Shown: piece after piece, positions 8,446-16,559 of the stretch
Numbering within the stretch: the stretch's first letter is position 1
Layout: the number at the start of each line of letters is the position of its first letter
Assembly: GCF_003987145.1 (NCBI RefSeq)
Contig: NZ_PIPL01000001.1
Coordinates: 248,001-312,000, forward strand
DNA from: Aliidiomarina minuta
Lineage (GTDB): Bacteria > Pseudomonadota > Gammaproteobacteria > Enterobacterales > Alteromonadaceae
Direction of reading: 5' to 3'
Length of the DNA: 64,000 nucleotides
Made by a program: the position numbers and the translations under genes
Notes under the pieces: model-generated
Seen by the model: only the letters and a program-made list of their open reading frames with translations
What the model was told of the DNA's origin: nothing
Databases searched by the model: none

Positions 8446-9552
8446 TTAATAAGTGGCCTGTGGCAGTGGGGAAAAGTGACCTGTTTCAATCATACTAAGT
8501 TCCACCAGTTTAGCATAATCCTCTGCGGTGAGTTTGCATGCCTTTAGCGGCGCCTTCAATGCTTGGTGTGGGTCATCAGTATAATGAATACAGGCAATAG
8601 CAAGTTCCAGTGCTGCTTTTTGCTGACTAACCTGTTTGCTCTCAGGCACCAGCAGGTTATTTATTTGCAGGGGGAGTTGCCAATAACGCACCAGTCGTTT
8701 GGCCCAGTGTCCTTTTAATGGTCGTTTAGTTAATAACCAATGATTTATACTGGTAACAGGGTAACGAGAATCAACTGTCCAGGTCGACTGGGTAGTCCAC
8801 TTTGAGTGACGCCAGCAATCATAAATCAGTAGGTAAGTGAGTAGTTCTATGCGACAGGGAAATTGCCAGTCAAATTGCTGTTGCAGCTTTAGTAGCACTT
8901 CGTTCATGAGTCGGCGTCGCTCGAGTAATGATTCGCGCAATGGAAAATAGGGATGGGTAAGGCTGGTTTCAAAGTGACTTAGCAATAGAAGCTCGCGGCT
9001 GCGCTCCGGGCCAAGGAGCAGAAGCGCAGGCTTTAACGACAAGGTTTTTGTCTGTTCAGTGAAAAGTGTCGCTTGTGCACATAACTGGGTACTTAAACGT
9101 GGCTGACTATGCAGGATTTCCAGAACTCGTTCCAGCAGCCCGGTTTGTTCTGGCCAGCGAAGCAAGGCTCTAAGGAGTTTCGCGGGCAGGGGAGTAATGT
9201 TACCAGTAGCAGGCCAACTCTGAGTCTGCTGCTGATTTAGCAGTGCCCGGGCGATAAGCTCAGCAGAGTCCCGTAGTGATGCACGGCGAGCCAGCTTAGC
9301 AAGCGTAATAGTCGGGCAAATACCTAGCTGTTGCCGCTTGTGGATAATAAGGCAGCTCTGTGCCAGGAAACCAGGCTTTAGCTGGTCTGATTGCTGCATA
9401 GCCTTAATCTGTTTACGTACATAAGAAGGTGCCAGGTAGCGTTGCCGGGCGGCTAGCAGAAAGAGGCAAAAAGGCCATAGGTCTGGCTCAACTTCGGTAA
9501 GTTTTGTCTCTTGTAAACTGTGTTCAAGATCGTCAATAGTGAGCATGGTCAA
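8446..9552 (-). CDS. HDOD-like domain protein
   Basis: A 368-residue cytosolic protein I do not recognise with certainty. Residues about 119-200 (a short PLP segment, then the L-E-R-V-L-E-I-L helix, QPRLSTQL and ALLLLGPERSRELLLL) resemble the first half of an HDOD domain, a metal-free HD-like signalling module. The N-terminal 100 residues are helical and Gln/Leu-rich. The ATG is followed in frame by a second Met two codons on, so the start could be either. It is the last gene of the minus-strand run queF / GGDEF / ppnN / DUF3192 and follows the DUF3192 gene by 2 bases, suggesting a shared transcript with a diguanylate cyclase. Confidence 0.45.
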   Translation of the reverse strand: MTMLTIDDLEHSLQETKLTEVEPDLWPFCLFLLAARQRYLAPSYVRKQIKAMQQSDQLKPGFLAQSCLIIHKRQQLGICPTITLAKLARRASLRDSAELIARALLNQQQTQSWPATGNITPLPAKLLRALLRWPEQTGLLERVLEILHSQPRLSTQLCAQATLFTEQTKTLSLKPALLLLGPERSRELLLLSHFETSLTHPYFPLRESLLERRRLMNEVLLKLQQQFDWQFPCRIELLTYLLIYDCWRHSKWTTQSTWTVDSRYPVTSINHWLLTKRPLKGHWAKRLVRYWQLPLQINNLLVPESKQVSQQKAALELAIACIHYTDDPHQALKAPLKACKLTAEDYAKLVELSMIETGHFSPLPQATY

Positions 9553-9554
9553 TG

Positions 9555-9935
9555 TCAGCGCAATGGCTCACCCAGGTAGCGTGTGTAGGCCTGTTCACCC
9601 CAGGCAAATAACTGGTCATCGCGAAATAGCAGAGGTGTTGTTTCATCACGTGTAGTGATGCCGTCTGATTTCACATGCTGGGTGCGATAAAACAGGATAA
9701 GAAGGTCACCTTCATCAGTACTACGTGCTTCACTGATGTCAGGGGGACCCAGAAGACGCATAACGGATTCTTTATGTTCTCCTAGCTCCAGGCGACCAAT
9801 ATATTTACGATTAAATATTTCACGTTCCTGCCAGGTCATTGTTTCTGGATTGGCAGTGTAAAAATGAAGAATAGCACCTGCCACCAGGAAGTATAAGACG
9901 AACCCGGTAGCGGTGATTTTTAATGCCTTACCCAT
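9555..9935 (-). CDS. DUF3192 family membrane-anchored protein
   Basis: I place the start at the ATG whose first base is 9935, giving 126 residues. It directly follows the ppnN stop (TAATATG) and puts the hydrophobic anchor (ITATGFVLYFLVAGAILHFY) at the N-terminus, as in relatives. An upstream in-frame ATG at 9968 would add 11 residues and overlap ppnN. The soluble part has TWQEREIFNRKYIGRLELG, a glycine-proline turn LLGPPDI and FYRTQHVKSDGITTRDETTPL, the DUF3192 hallmark. Function is unknown. A paralogue with a lipoprotein signal lies at 14530-14937. Confidence 0.75.
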   Translation of the reverse strand: MGKALKITATGFVLYFLVAGAILHFYTANPETMTWQEREIFNRKYIGRLELGEHKESVMRLLGPPDISEARSTDEGDLLILFYRTQHVKSDGITTRDETTPLLFRDDQLFAWGEQAYTRYLGEPLR

Positions 9936-9936
9936 A

Positions 9937-11295
9937 TTAACTTGTAATGACCCGATAGCAGGGTTCATAGGCAGTACCGCCGGGCAACTTCATCCGGTGC
10001 TGTTCGACAAAAGACTGCAGCAACGTATCCAGTTCCTCCATCATGGCCGGATCTCCGTTGATAATATAAGGGCCATGTTGCTTAATTGCAGCCAAACCTG
10101 GCGCTTTAACATTACCAGCCACTATCGCGGAGAAAGCACGACGTAGATCAGCAGCCAGCTGCTCTTTAGGCTGTTCATTATTTAACTTGAGGCCAGCGAC
10201 ATTTTCATGAGTAGGCACAAAAGGATGTTGGAAAGGTTCTTCAATATGCAGTGTCCAGTTAAAGTTATAGGCGTCGCCACTGTCCCTGCGATAGCGCTTT
10301 ACAGCGGCCATGCCCGTCTGCAAATGTTGAGCAACGGTCTCAGGATCATCAATAATGATGTCATACCAACGAGTCGCTTCTTCGCCTAATGCTTTAACAA
10401 TAAAACGGTCCAGATCTTCGAAATACTGGCGACTACTTTCCGGTCCGGTAAGCACAATAGGTAGTTGTTGTTTCTGATTTTTCGGGTGCATCAGAATGCC
10501 GAGAATGTACAGAAGCTCCTCTGCAGTACCGGCACCACCTGGGAAAATAATAATACTGTGGCCGCAACGGACAAAAGCTTCCAGACGTTTTTCGATATCA
10601 GGCATAATGACCAGTTCGTTAACAATCGGATTCGGCGGCTCTGCAGCAATAATACCAGGTTCGGTAAGACCAAAATAACGGCCATTGGAGTTGCGTTGTT
10701 TAGCGTGTCCTATGGTAGCGCCTTTCATTGGCCCTTTCATTGCGCCGGGACCACAACCTGTGCAGATATTAAAACCGCGTAAACCAAGTTGGTAGCCAAC
10801 TTCTTTACTGTATTTGTATTCAATATCATTGATTGAATGTCCTCCCCAACAGACCACCATATCGGGTTCGGCTATTTGTTTTAGCACCTCTGCGTTTCGC
10901 AATACGTCAAAAATGACATGAGTCAGGTGTCGGGGAGACATTTGCGCCAGTACGTCGGTTGGATAGCGTTCACCGACATAAAGAATATCGCGTAACACCG
11001 CTTCTACATGCTCGCGAATACCAACAATGAGTTCGCCGTCAACAAAAGCTTTCGGTGGCGGATTAATAAGCTCTATTTTAACGCCTCTTTCACGGCGCAG
11101 GACGTTAACTTCAAAGTCTTTGAACTGGTCGTAAATTTCGGCACTGCTGTCGGTGTGGCTGCCTACATTCAAAACGGCTAATACGCAGTTGCGAAAAAGA
11201 GTATATAAAGGACTGTTTGATGATTGCTGTAAGCGTTCTATTTCCAGCTGCGATAGCAACGACATGCTGCCTTGTGGTGATAATGAAATTCTCAT
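9937..11295 (-). CDS. ppnN: Pyrimidine/purine nucleotide 5'-monophosphate nucleosidase PpnN
   Basis: A 452-residue enzyme that splits nucleoside monophosphates into base and ribose-5-phosphate for salvage. The central LOG-type domain shows CGPGAMKGPMKGA (181-193) and PGGAGTAEE (252-260), the nucleotide-binding and catalytic signature. The N-terminus ISPQGSM-LSQLE matches E. coli PpnN (YgdH), which supports this start. In E. coli the enzyme is bound and controlled by (p)ppGpp. It lies 21 bases after a GGDEF cyclase gene and 1 base before a DUF3192 gene, so the three are probably cotranscribed. Closeness to queF and syd is conserved with E. coli. Confidence 0.93.
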   Translation of the reverse strand: MRISLSPQGSMSLLSQLEIERLQQSSNSPLYTLFRNCVLAVLNVGSHTDSSAEIYDQFKDFEVNVLRRERGVKIELINPPPKAFVDGELIVGIREHVEAVLRDILYVGERYPTDVLAQMSPRHLTHVIFDVLRNAEVLKQIAEPDMVVCWGGHSINDIEYKYSKEVGYQLGLRGFNICTGCGPGAMKGPMKGATIGHAKQRNSNGRYFGLTEPGIIAAEPPNPIVNELVIMPDIEKRLEAFVRCGHSIIIFPGGAGTAEELLYILGILMHPKNQKQQLPIVLTGPESSRQYFEDLDRFIVKALGEEATRWYDIIIDDPETVAQHLQTGMAAVKRYRRDSGDAYNFNWTLHIEEPFQHPFVPTHENVAGLKLNNEQPKEQLAADLRRAFSAIVAGNVKAPGLAAIKQHGPYIINGDPAMMEELDTLLQSFVEQHRMKLPGGTAYEPCYRVITS

Positions 11296-11316
11296 GCGGC
11301 CGTATTTCTCCTTCGG

Positions 11317-12813
11317 CTATTGGTAACAAACTCGATCACGGCCTTGTTTTTTGGCCTGATAAAGGGCGCTGTCAGCCCTTTCGAACACTGTGGTTTTACT
11401 ATCTTCGGTGCCAAAATCAGCAACGCCGGCAGATATTGTGATCGAGATATTCTTATTCTTAAATCTAAATGGAATGTTCTTTATCCGAGAACGAGATTTA
11501 TCCAGTAATTCTGTCGCTTGTTGTACACTGGTCTGTGGAAATAATATAACAAATTCCTCGCCCCCATAGCGACAGACAAAGTCAGTATCACGTAGTGATT
11601 TTTTCAGCATATTGGCGATAACCTGAAGGGTTTTGTCGCCTGCGATATGGCCATAATTGTCGTTAATGACTTTAAAATTATCGATATCAACAACAGCTAT
11701 AGTAAGCGCAGCGGCATAACTTTGCCAGCGCTGATATTCAAGTTGCAGACGTTCCTCGAAGGCAGCCCGATTTGGCAGACGGGTAAGGCTATCCTGCAAG
11801 CTTTTAAAGGTTTGTTCGCTGAGCCTGCGCTTATACATTTGAGCTTCACTCTCTACGTCTTCCAGGCGCGCCTGCATGCTCAGTAGTTGCCTGCGCAATT
11901 GTTGTTGCGCGCTGGCTTCCGCTTCACTCTTCTGGAACAAAGTCGTGCTCAGCAATTCAACATGCATTTTTGTTTGTTGCTTCAATTGTTGGATTTCGTC
12001 ACTTTCTTTAATCGAAGCCGATAATTTATTCAACTGTTGTTGCAATTGCTGGTTATATTTGTTTTGTTCTTCGCTGGCATTTTCCGAAGTCTTCATGGAG
12101 CTGTCCAGAACCTGTGCCAAAGAAGATAATGCGTCATTTAATGAATGCAGAAACTGTTGTGCCGATTGACGCTCTTCGCTGATACCACGAATAATAAGGC
12201 GCAATATATCCATGCTATTGTGCAATAACTGCTGACTACCCAGTTCCCCCATTAATTGTTGACGAATAGTATTCAGCGCACTGCTGGTAGCACCCGCGAA
12301 GTCAATGCTGGAGAGCAGATTAGCCAGCTCATTCTGCAATGAGCTGAGCTGTTCTTTTGCCTGTACTGAAGAGCTTTCCGTTTGGTGCGGCAAATATTGA
12401 CGATATAAAAGTATTACTTTATTTAATAGCAGCAACAATTGAGAGAGCGAATAAATAGGTTCATCAATTTGTTGTAAAAGGTCGCGCAACTGGATACGTG
12501 CTTCAGCGCTGAAATCTGGGGTGCGTTTGAGATTATGAATGCAGGCCTTAGCGTTCTCCCGGGCTTCCTGGATTTGTCGCTCATTCATTGATGAATGCTT
12601 TTGTAACAAGTTGCCGACTTCATCAAACAAAGGACGAAGCTTTGTTAAGTTGGGTTTACCCGAACTAAGGCTGCGTATTTTAGTTAGTTTGTGGTCCAGC
12701 TCAACATCAATACCTCTGAGGGCATTACCCAGACGGTTAATAAACAGCGTCAGTGTCTTTAACTCACCTTCGTAAGCCTGGCGCAATTGACTGTCATCAT
12801 TTGTATTAGTCAC
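11317..12813 (-). CDS. Diguanylate cyclase (GGDEF domain) with long coiled-coil N-terminus
   Basis: A 498-residue protein. The last 165 residues form a GGDEF domain with the active-site motif GGEEF (417-421) and an intact inhibitory site RDTD (408-411) at the correct five-residue distance, so a working, product-inhibited cyclase making c-di-GMP from GTP is expected. Residues 1-330 are helical, Gln-rich and coiled coil, without a recognisable sensor domain or membrane segment, so it should be cytosolic and oligomeric. The start is GTG; a Shine-Dalgarno-like AAGAGG is 16 bases upstream, which is far, so the true start is uncertain. ppnN begins 21 bases downstream. Confidence 0.9.
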   Translation of the reverse strand: MTNTNDDSQLRQAYEGELKTLTLFINRLGNALRGIDVELDHKLTKIRSLSSGKPNLTKLRPLFDEVGNLLQKHSSMNERQIQEARENAKACIHNLKRTPDFSAEARIQLRDLLQQIDEPIYSLSQLLLLLNKVILLYRQYLPHQTESSSVQAKEQLSSLQNELANLLSSIDFAGATSSALNTIRQQLMGELGSQQLLHNSMDILRLIIRGISEERQSAQQFLHSLNDALSSLAQVLDSSMKTSENASEEQNKYNQQLQQQLNKLSASIKESDEIQQLKQQTKMHVELLSTTLFQKSEAEASAQQQLRRQLLSMQARLEDVESEAQMYKRRLSEQTFKSLQDSLTRLPNRAAFEERLQLEYQRWQSYAAALTIAVVDIDNFKVINDNYGHIAGDKTLQVIANMLKKSLRDTDFVCRYGGEEFVILFPQTSVQQATELLDKSRSRIKNIPFRFKNKNISITISAGVADFGTEDSKTTVFERADSALYQAKKQGRDRVCYQ

Positions 12814-12917
12814 AACGTTTTGTTGATTACCTCTTGGCTGGTACCTGACTTAAAACTACAGGCATCATCTGAATTCAACGGCTTTAGTATGCACGTAAGT
12901 GGGACAGTTTTCACGAG

Positions 12918-13760
12918 TTATTGGCGTACAGTCCGGCGAAATTGCGGCCACTGTTTCTGAGTTGAACGTAGCGGATTAATGTCTAGTCCTCCACGACGGG
13001 TATAGCGGGCGCAGACTGTTAACTCAAGACAGCCGCAATGTTGCATTAAGTCTTGAAAAATACGCTCTACACACTGTTCATGGAATTCGTTATGGTTGCG
13101 GAACGATACCAGATAGGCAAGCAAGGACTCATGCTCTATTTGAGGACCTTTATACGCGATGGAAACAGACCCCCAGTCAGGCTGATTAGTGATCAGACAG
13201 TTTGATTTCAACAAATCACTGGTAAGTGTTTCTTCAATTTCGGAGCCGCTTTTCTGACGCAAAAGTCCGGGGTTGTAATCGTAGCTATTAATACTGATAT
13301 CAAGACTGTCCAGGTGAATTCCGGGTAAGTTACTTATACTTTCCTGAGCAAATTCAGCCAGCGGGTAGAGCTGAACCGTAACAGGTCCTGCAGCACAGGC
13401 GCTCAAATCCTGTTGCATAAGTGTTTGCACCTGTTGCCAGTCATTAAAGCGACTCTGATTGAAGCTGTTCAGATAAAGTTTGAAAGACTTGGACTCAATT
13501 AAATTTGTTGAGGTGACGGGAACTGTAAAACGTGCAATAGCAACCTGAGGTAACCCTTTGCTGTTCAACCAGGAAAGCTCATATCCTGTCCATTCATCAT
13601 AACCGTAAAAAGGTAAATTCTGCTCATTAATACCGATGGGAGTGCGATTCAAAGCACGAGGCACCGGCTGCAGCAGTTCGGAATTGTATTGCTGCGAATA
13701 TTCAGTAGCCTGACCCAGTGACAGGTTAGACATGCTGTTGTGGTTGCCTGTGGTTGGCAT
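12918..13760 (-). CDS. queF: NADPH-dependent 7-cyano-7-deazaguanine reductase QueF
   Basis: A 280-residue long-form (type II, bimodular) QueF that reduces preQ0 to preQ1 in queuosine biosynthesis. The NADPH-binding motif ESKSFKLYLNS starts at residue 89. The catalytic Cys188 (SNCLITNQPDWGS), Asp195, His227 and Glu228 occupy the family positions. A second Met at residue 10 is a possible alternative start, giving a protein closer to relatives. It is divergent from syd with a 59-base gap. In E. coli queF also neighbours syd and ppnN. Confidence 0.95.
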   Translation of the reverse strand: MPTTGNHNSMSNLSLGQATEYSQQYNSELLQPVPRALNRTPIGINEQNLPFYGYDEWTGYELSWLNSKGLPQVAIARFTVPVTSTNLIESKSFKLYLNSFNQSRFNDWQQVQTLMQQDLSACAAGPVTVQLYPLAEFAQESISNLPGIHLDSLDISINSYDYNPGLLRQKSGSEIEETLTSDLLKSNCLITNQPDWGSVSIAYKGPQIEHESLLAYLVSFRNHNEFHEQCVERIFQDLMQHCGCLELTVCARYTRRGGLDINPLRSTQKQWPQFRRTVRQ

Positions 13761-13819
13761 ATTGCTTCTCCTGTCAGTAGAATGGCCGCATTATATGATT
13801 AACCAGGGAACAACGCCAG

Positions 13820-14377
13820 ATGTCAGATGTGGTGAAAGCGTTAACAAAGTTACATGAGCGGTATCAGTCAGCATATGAAGAACAGGACTTATTACCGCAA
13901 ACTGATTATATGGAAGAGTGGAGTGGTACTTGTTATCAGGGCGAAGTGAAGTATGGACTCATTGGCTGGAAACCTTGTAAGCAGGAGCCCGAGTTTGATT
14001 TTTCGGCGATAGAGAAAGGCCTTGAACTCAGCTTACATACTGATGTAGCTGAATTTTATGGCAGTTTTTATGCCGGCGATCTGCATCTGAGTTATGCAGG
14101 CGAAGATTTCACGCTGCTACAGGTCATTCACCCGCAGGATGCGGACCGTCTGCAACGTAACCTTATTGGTCATGTATTGATGCAGCAACGCTTGAAGCAG
14201 GAAGTAACATTATTTGTTGGTGTTGGAACAAGTAGTGAGGATCTCATTATTTCAGTAGATAACAAAACTGGCGTGGTCGGGCTCGAGTATGTTGGCAAGG
14301 AGCAACATGCCAAATTGGCAAATTCGCTCGCCGAGTTGCTGGCTAATGCTACTCCCCGTGTGGTAACTGACCAATAA
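13820..14377 (+). CDS. syd: SecY-interacting protein Syd
   Basis: A 185-residue acidic cytosolic protein of the Syd family, which associates with SecY at the inner membrane and is thought to check the state of the translocon. Family features are the WSGTCYQGEVKYGLIGWKP region (about residues 34-52), the AEFYGSFYAGDL segment and the QDADRLQRNLIGHVLMQ helix. It is divergent from queF, as in E. coli. A 12-bp palindrome centred at 14390 lies just after the stop. Confidence 0.92.
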   Translation: MSDVVKALTKLHERYQSAYEEQDLLPQTDYMEEWSGTCYQGEVKYGLIGWKPCKQEPEFDFSAIEKGLELSLHTDVAEFYGSFYAGDLHLSYAGEDFTLLQVIHPQDADRLQRNLIGHVLMQQRLKQEVTLFVGVGTSSEDLIISVDNKTGVVGLEYVGKEQHAKLANSLAELLANATPRVVTDQ

Positions 14378-14529
14378 GTGGTGAATTTCGCGAAATCAAC
14401 GACTAAAAGTGACCTTTTATTTAAGTGGATAACCTTAAGTAATTGAAATTAAAGGGGTTTAAAATCTGGCTTAGAAGTTGCTATGTGCCATAGGTAATTT
14501 ATTTTTATAATCATAAAATGGAGTAACCT

Positions 14530-14937
14530 ATGCGTATTTCACGAGCCATTATGGTAGTCCTGCTGCCTCTTAGTTTAACTTTAAGTGGTTGTGTGTTGGT
14601 GGTTGATGGGAGCAAAGGGGAAAGAAGTTCTTCTGTATTTTCTCAATCTGACTGGCAAAAACTTGAACAGAGTAACCGCAAACAGATAGCGGCTCTGGAC
14701 ACCGGAGAGTCATTAGCCCAGGTTCTGGACAAAATGGGCACCCCTGATTTTGATGAACGCCTGACTAAGGGAGATACCGACTATCGTGCACTGTTTTATC
14801 GTACTCACCGGGTAAAAAGCGATGGTCAGACTACACGGGATGAGTGCACGCCCCTGGTGTTTGAAAATGGAACTTTGATTGGTTGGGGAGAACACAAACT
14901 GAAAGTTGCTTTTGGCGCTGAATTGGTTAGTTTATAA
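14530..14937 (+). CDS. DUF3192 family lipoprotein
   Basis: A 135-residue protein with a lipoprotein signal: hydrophobic stretch then the lipobox LTLSGC with Cys at residue 21, so it should be membrane-anchored by lipid. The mature part carries the DUF3192 core (GTPDFDERL, FYRTHRVKSDGQTTRDECTPL, GWGEHKLK), and is clearly homologous to the protein at 9555-9935. Function is unknown. The ATG follows an AATGGAGTAACCT ribosome site. It is preceded by about 150 bases of AT-rich DNA, so it probably has its own promoter. Confidence 0.8.
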   Translation: MRISRAIMVVLLPLSLTLSGCVLVVDGSKGERSSSVFSQSDWQKLEQSNRKQIAALDTGESLAQVLDKMGTPDFDERLTKGDTDYRALFYRTHRVKSDGQTTRDECTPLVFENGTLIGWGEHKLKVAFGAELVSL

Positions 14938-14942
14938 GAAAC

Positions 14943-14963
14943 TGGCGCACTAGCAGTGCGCCA
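14943..14963 (+). terminator. Hairpin after the DUF3192 lipoprotein gene
   Basis: A perfect 8-bp stem (TGGCGCAC / GTGCGCCA) with a 5-base loop lies 6 bases after the stop. The following T tract is poor (TCATCTTATA), so it may be a weak terminator or an mRNA-stabilising hairpin before the acetyltransferase gene. Confidence 0.5.
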
Positions 14964-14986
14964 TCATCTTATAAAAAGGATCGCCC

Positions 14987-15643
14987 ATGGCAACAACCAC
15001 CACTACACAACCTCAATTAACGGGCAAATTAGTTTTTCTGGCTTCAGAAGACATCAGACTGGCCGCCTCTTTATTGTTTCAGGCTTATCAGGATGATCCG
15101 GTGTTTGTATCGATTTTTAAAGCGGATAAAGAGGGCTATGCACAACGGTTGCGCGCTGCTATCCGTGAAGAGCTGAGCTTTTTCTGGCAAAGTGGTCAGC
15201 AGATGTTTGGCATTTATGACGGCGACACCTTAGAAGGTGTGGTTTGCATGACCCGGCCGGGTGCGAATTTTGGGCCGGGCAGGTTCTGGCACTGGCGCCT
15301 GAAAATGCTACTTACAGCAGGTTACCTCAGTACTCGCCAAATGATTGAGAAAGAACGACTGATCGCAGAAGCTATGCCGGTAGATAATTATCACATGCTG
15401 ACATTCATTGCTGTTCATCCAAGGTATCAGCAACGCGGCTTAGGTGAATTGTTGATCAAGGCGGTCGATACTGTAATGCAGGAAGATCCGCAGTCAGCTG
15501 GCGTAGCTGCCCTGGCAACAAGGCCTGAGTATCAGCATTTCCTGGAACAGCGGGGTTATCAATTAGTCAGCGAAGTTCAGGTGGACGAGATTAAAGGTTT
15601 ATTAATGTTTCATCAGCGCAATGGGCAAAAAGATGCAATTTAA
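14987..15643 (+). CDS. GNAT family N-acetyltransferase
   Basis: A 218-residue protein with the GNAT acetyl-CoA motif: the beta-strand TFIAVHPRYQQRGLGELLI (about residues 138-156) has the QRGLGE pyrophosphate loop. The C-terminal YQHFLEQRGYQ is the usual motif B. Substrate is unknown; the shape resembles the acetyltransferase group often found beside small membrane-protein genes. An AAAAGGA ribosome site precedes the ATG. It overlaps the next gene by 23 bases, so the two are translated as a unit. Confidence 0.8.
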   Translation: MATTTTTQPQLTGKLVFLASEDIRLAASLLFQAYQDDPVFVSIFKADKEGYAQRLRAAIREELSFFWQSGQQMFGIYDGDTLEGVVCMTRPGANFGPGRFWHWRLKMLLTAGYLSTRQMIEKERLIAEAMPVDNYHMLTFIAVHPRYQQRGLGELLIKAVDTVMQEDPQSAGVAALATRPEYQHFLEQRGYQLVSEVQVDEIKGLLMFHQRNGQKDAI

Positions 15644-15959
15644 TTCATTTAAAGAGTTTTATCCTTATTACCTGGCAGAACACAGTAACCAAGTCTGTCG
15701 GGCCTTGCATTATATCGGCAGTACTCTGGTGCTACTTATTATTTTACTCGCTATTGTTCTGGCCCAACCCTGGTGGTTATTGTTAGTACCTGTAGCGGGT
15801 TATGGTTTTGCCTGGCTTGGACACTTTGCTTTTGAGCACAATAGACCGGCTACTTTTAAACACCCCTGGTATAGTTTTATTGCAGACTGGGTGATGTATA
15901 AAGACTTCTGGGTTGGTTTATGCAGACGTAATAGTGGTAATTCGACGAAAGATTCGTAA
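15621..15959 (+). CDS. DUF962 / Mpo1-like membrane protein
   Basis: A 112-residue protein with two hydrophobic segments (about residues 30-50 and 52-65) and the DUF962 histidine pattern: EHSNQVCRALHYIGS near the N-terminus, then WLGHFAFEHNRPATF and HPWYSFIADWVMY. The yeast relative Mpo1 is an Fe(II) dioxygenase that shortens 2-hydroxy fatty acids; the bacterial members are largely untested. ATG at 15621 or 15633 could both serve; the latter gives MQFNSFKEFYPYY, closer to relatives. Confidence 0.78.
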   Translation: MGKKMQFNSFKEFYPYYLAEHSNQVCRALHYIGSTLVLLIILLAIVLAQPWWLLLVPVAGYGFAWLGHFAFEHNRPATFKHPWYSFIADWVMYKDFWVGLCRRNSGNSTKDS

Positions 15960-15982
15960 ACAGGCAAAGACTTTGTTTTCGT

Positions 15983-16010
15983 TTGAAGTTATTTGGGTTC
16001 TGAATATATA
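15983..16010 (+). promoter_or_regulatory. Putative sigma-70 promoter of an orphan transcript
   Basis: TTGAAG (15983-15988), a 16-base spacer and TATATA (16005-16010) lie just after the Mpo1-like stop, with no gene on this strand before the terminator at 16149-16183. Confidence 0.5.
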
Positions 16011-16016
16011 CCTATG

Positions 16017-16183
16017 AAAACGCGGCTAACGTAGTTTTTGCTAAGCTTATGAAGTGTTAAATGCGTACCAGCGGCAGTCACTGACAGGGAGGTCAGGTAA
16101 AAGTTAGCGCGGAGAACGGGCTGTTTGGAGTGGCGTGTAATAGCACAGGCCCCGGGGTGTTTTCACCACGGGGCTTTCTTTTT
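16017..16183 (+). ncRNA. Candidate small RNA, possibly Csr/Rsm-like
   Basis: A predicted transcript of about 165 bases runs from the promoter at 15983-16010 to the terminator at 16149-16183 and contains no ORF longer than a few codons. Bases 16081-16096 form a CTGAC/GTCAG hairpin that presents AGGGAG in its loop, the form bound by CsrA. Two further GGA motifs follow (near 16111 and 16127). In E. coli csrB lies between syd and yqcC, and this element also lies between syd (13820-14377) and yqcC (17678-18040). Only three GGA motifs are present, far fewer than in E. coli CsrB, so the class is uncertain even if a transcript exists. Confidence 0.4.
16149..16183 (+). terminator. Strong Rho-independent terminator of the orphan transcript
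   Basis: An 11-bp stem (GCCCCGGGGTG against CACCACGGGGC, one mismatch) with a TTTT loop is followed by TTTCTTTTT. It points in the + direction, away from any coding gene on that strand. Confidence 0.88.
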
Positions 16184-16196
16184 GAACGGGTATTTC

Positions 16197-16559
16197 TTAC
16201 TGGTAATAGGAGCCTTGTTCATAAGAGGTTGAAGAAGCAGGGGCTGCGGGTTCGGGCTCGCGAAAAACCGGAGTATCAATTTTTCGTAATTGCAGGTTTG
16301 CCATGCGTAAAGTTCCTTCATAACGCTGTTCATGATCACTGCTAAAGCCAAAGTTATAGTCCGCTAACCAGGTAGGGCCTCGTTTTTGCCATGAAAACTT
16401 GCCCTTACGTCTACTGATATCCAGCAGTTGCAGTTGATTTTGCTTGCAAAATTGAACCGCAAAATAGTGAGCTCGTTCAGATTGCTGACGCAATTGCCAG
16501 AACAGCAATGCGATAACAGCAATCAGCATAAGCAAAAGTACGTTCGTTAAGTCAAACAC
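16197..16559 (-). CDS. DUF3301 family membrane protein
   Basis: A 120-residue protein with one N-terminal transmembrane helix (LLLMLIAVIALLFWQ) followed by a small soluble domain with AVQFCKQNQLQLLDIS and a Pro/Ala/Ser-rich tail. This is the layout of DUF3301 proteins of Vibrio, Shewanella and relatives; the function is unknown. It overlaps the end of the DUF3549 gene by 8 bases, and both are divergent from yqcC. Confidence 0.78.
   Translation of the reverse strand: MFDLTNVLLLMLIAVIALLFWQLRQQSERAHYFAVQFCKQNQLQLLDISRRKGKFSWQKRGPTWLADYNFGFSSDHEQRYEGTLRMANLQLRKIDTPVFREPEPAAPASSTSYEQGSYYQ

Noticed and set aside
14385..14396. 12-bp palindrome ATTTCGCGAAAT after syd
   Set aside because: Short, close to the syd stop and not near a clear promoter; such palindromes occur by chance at this length.
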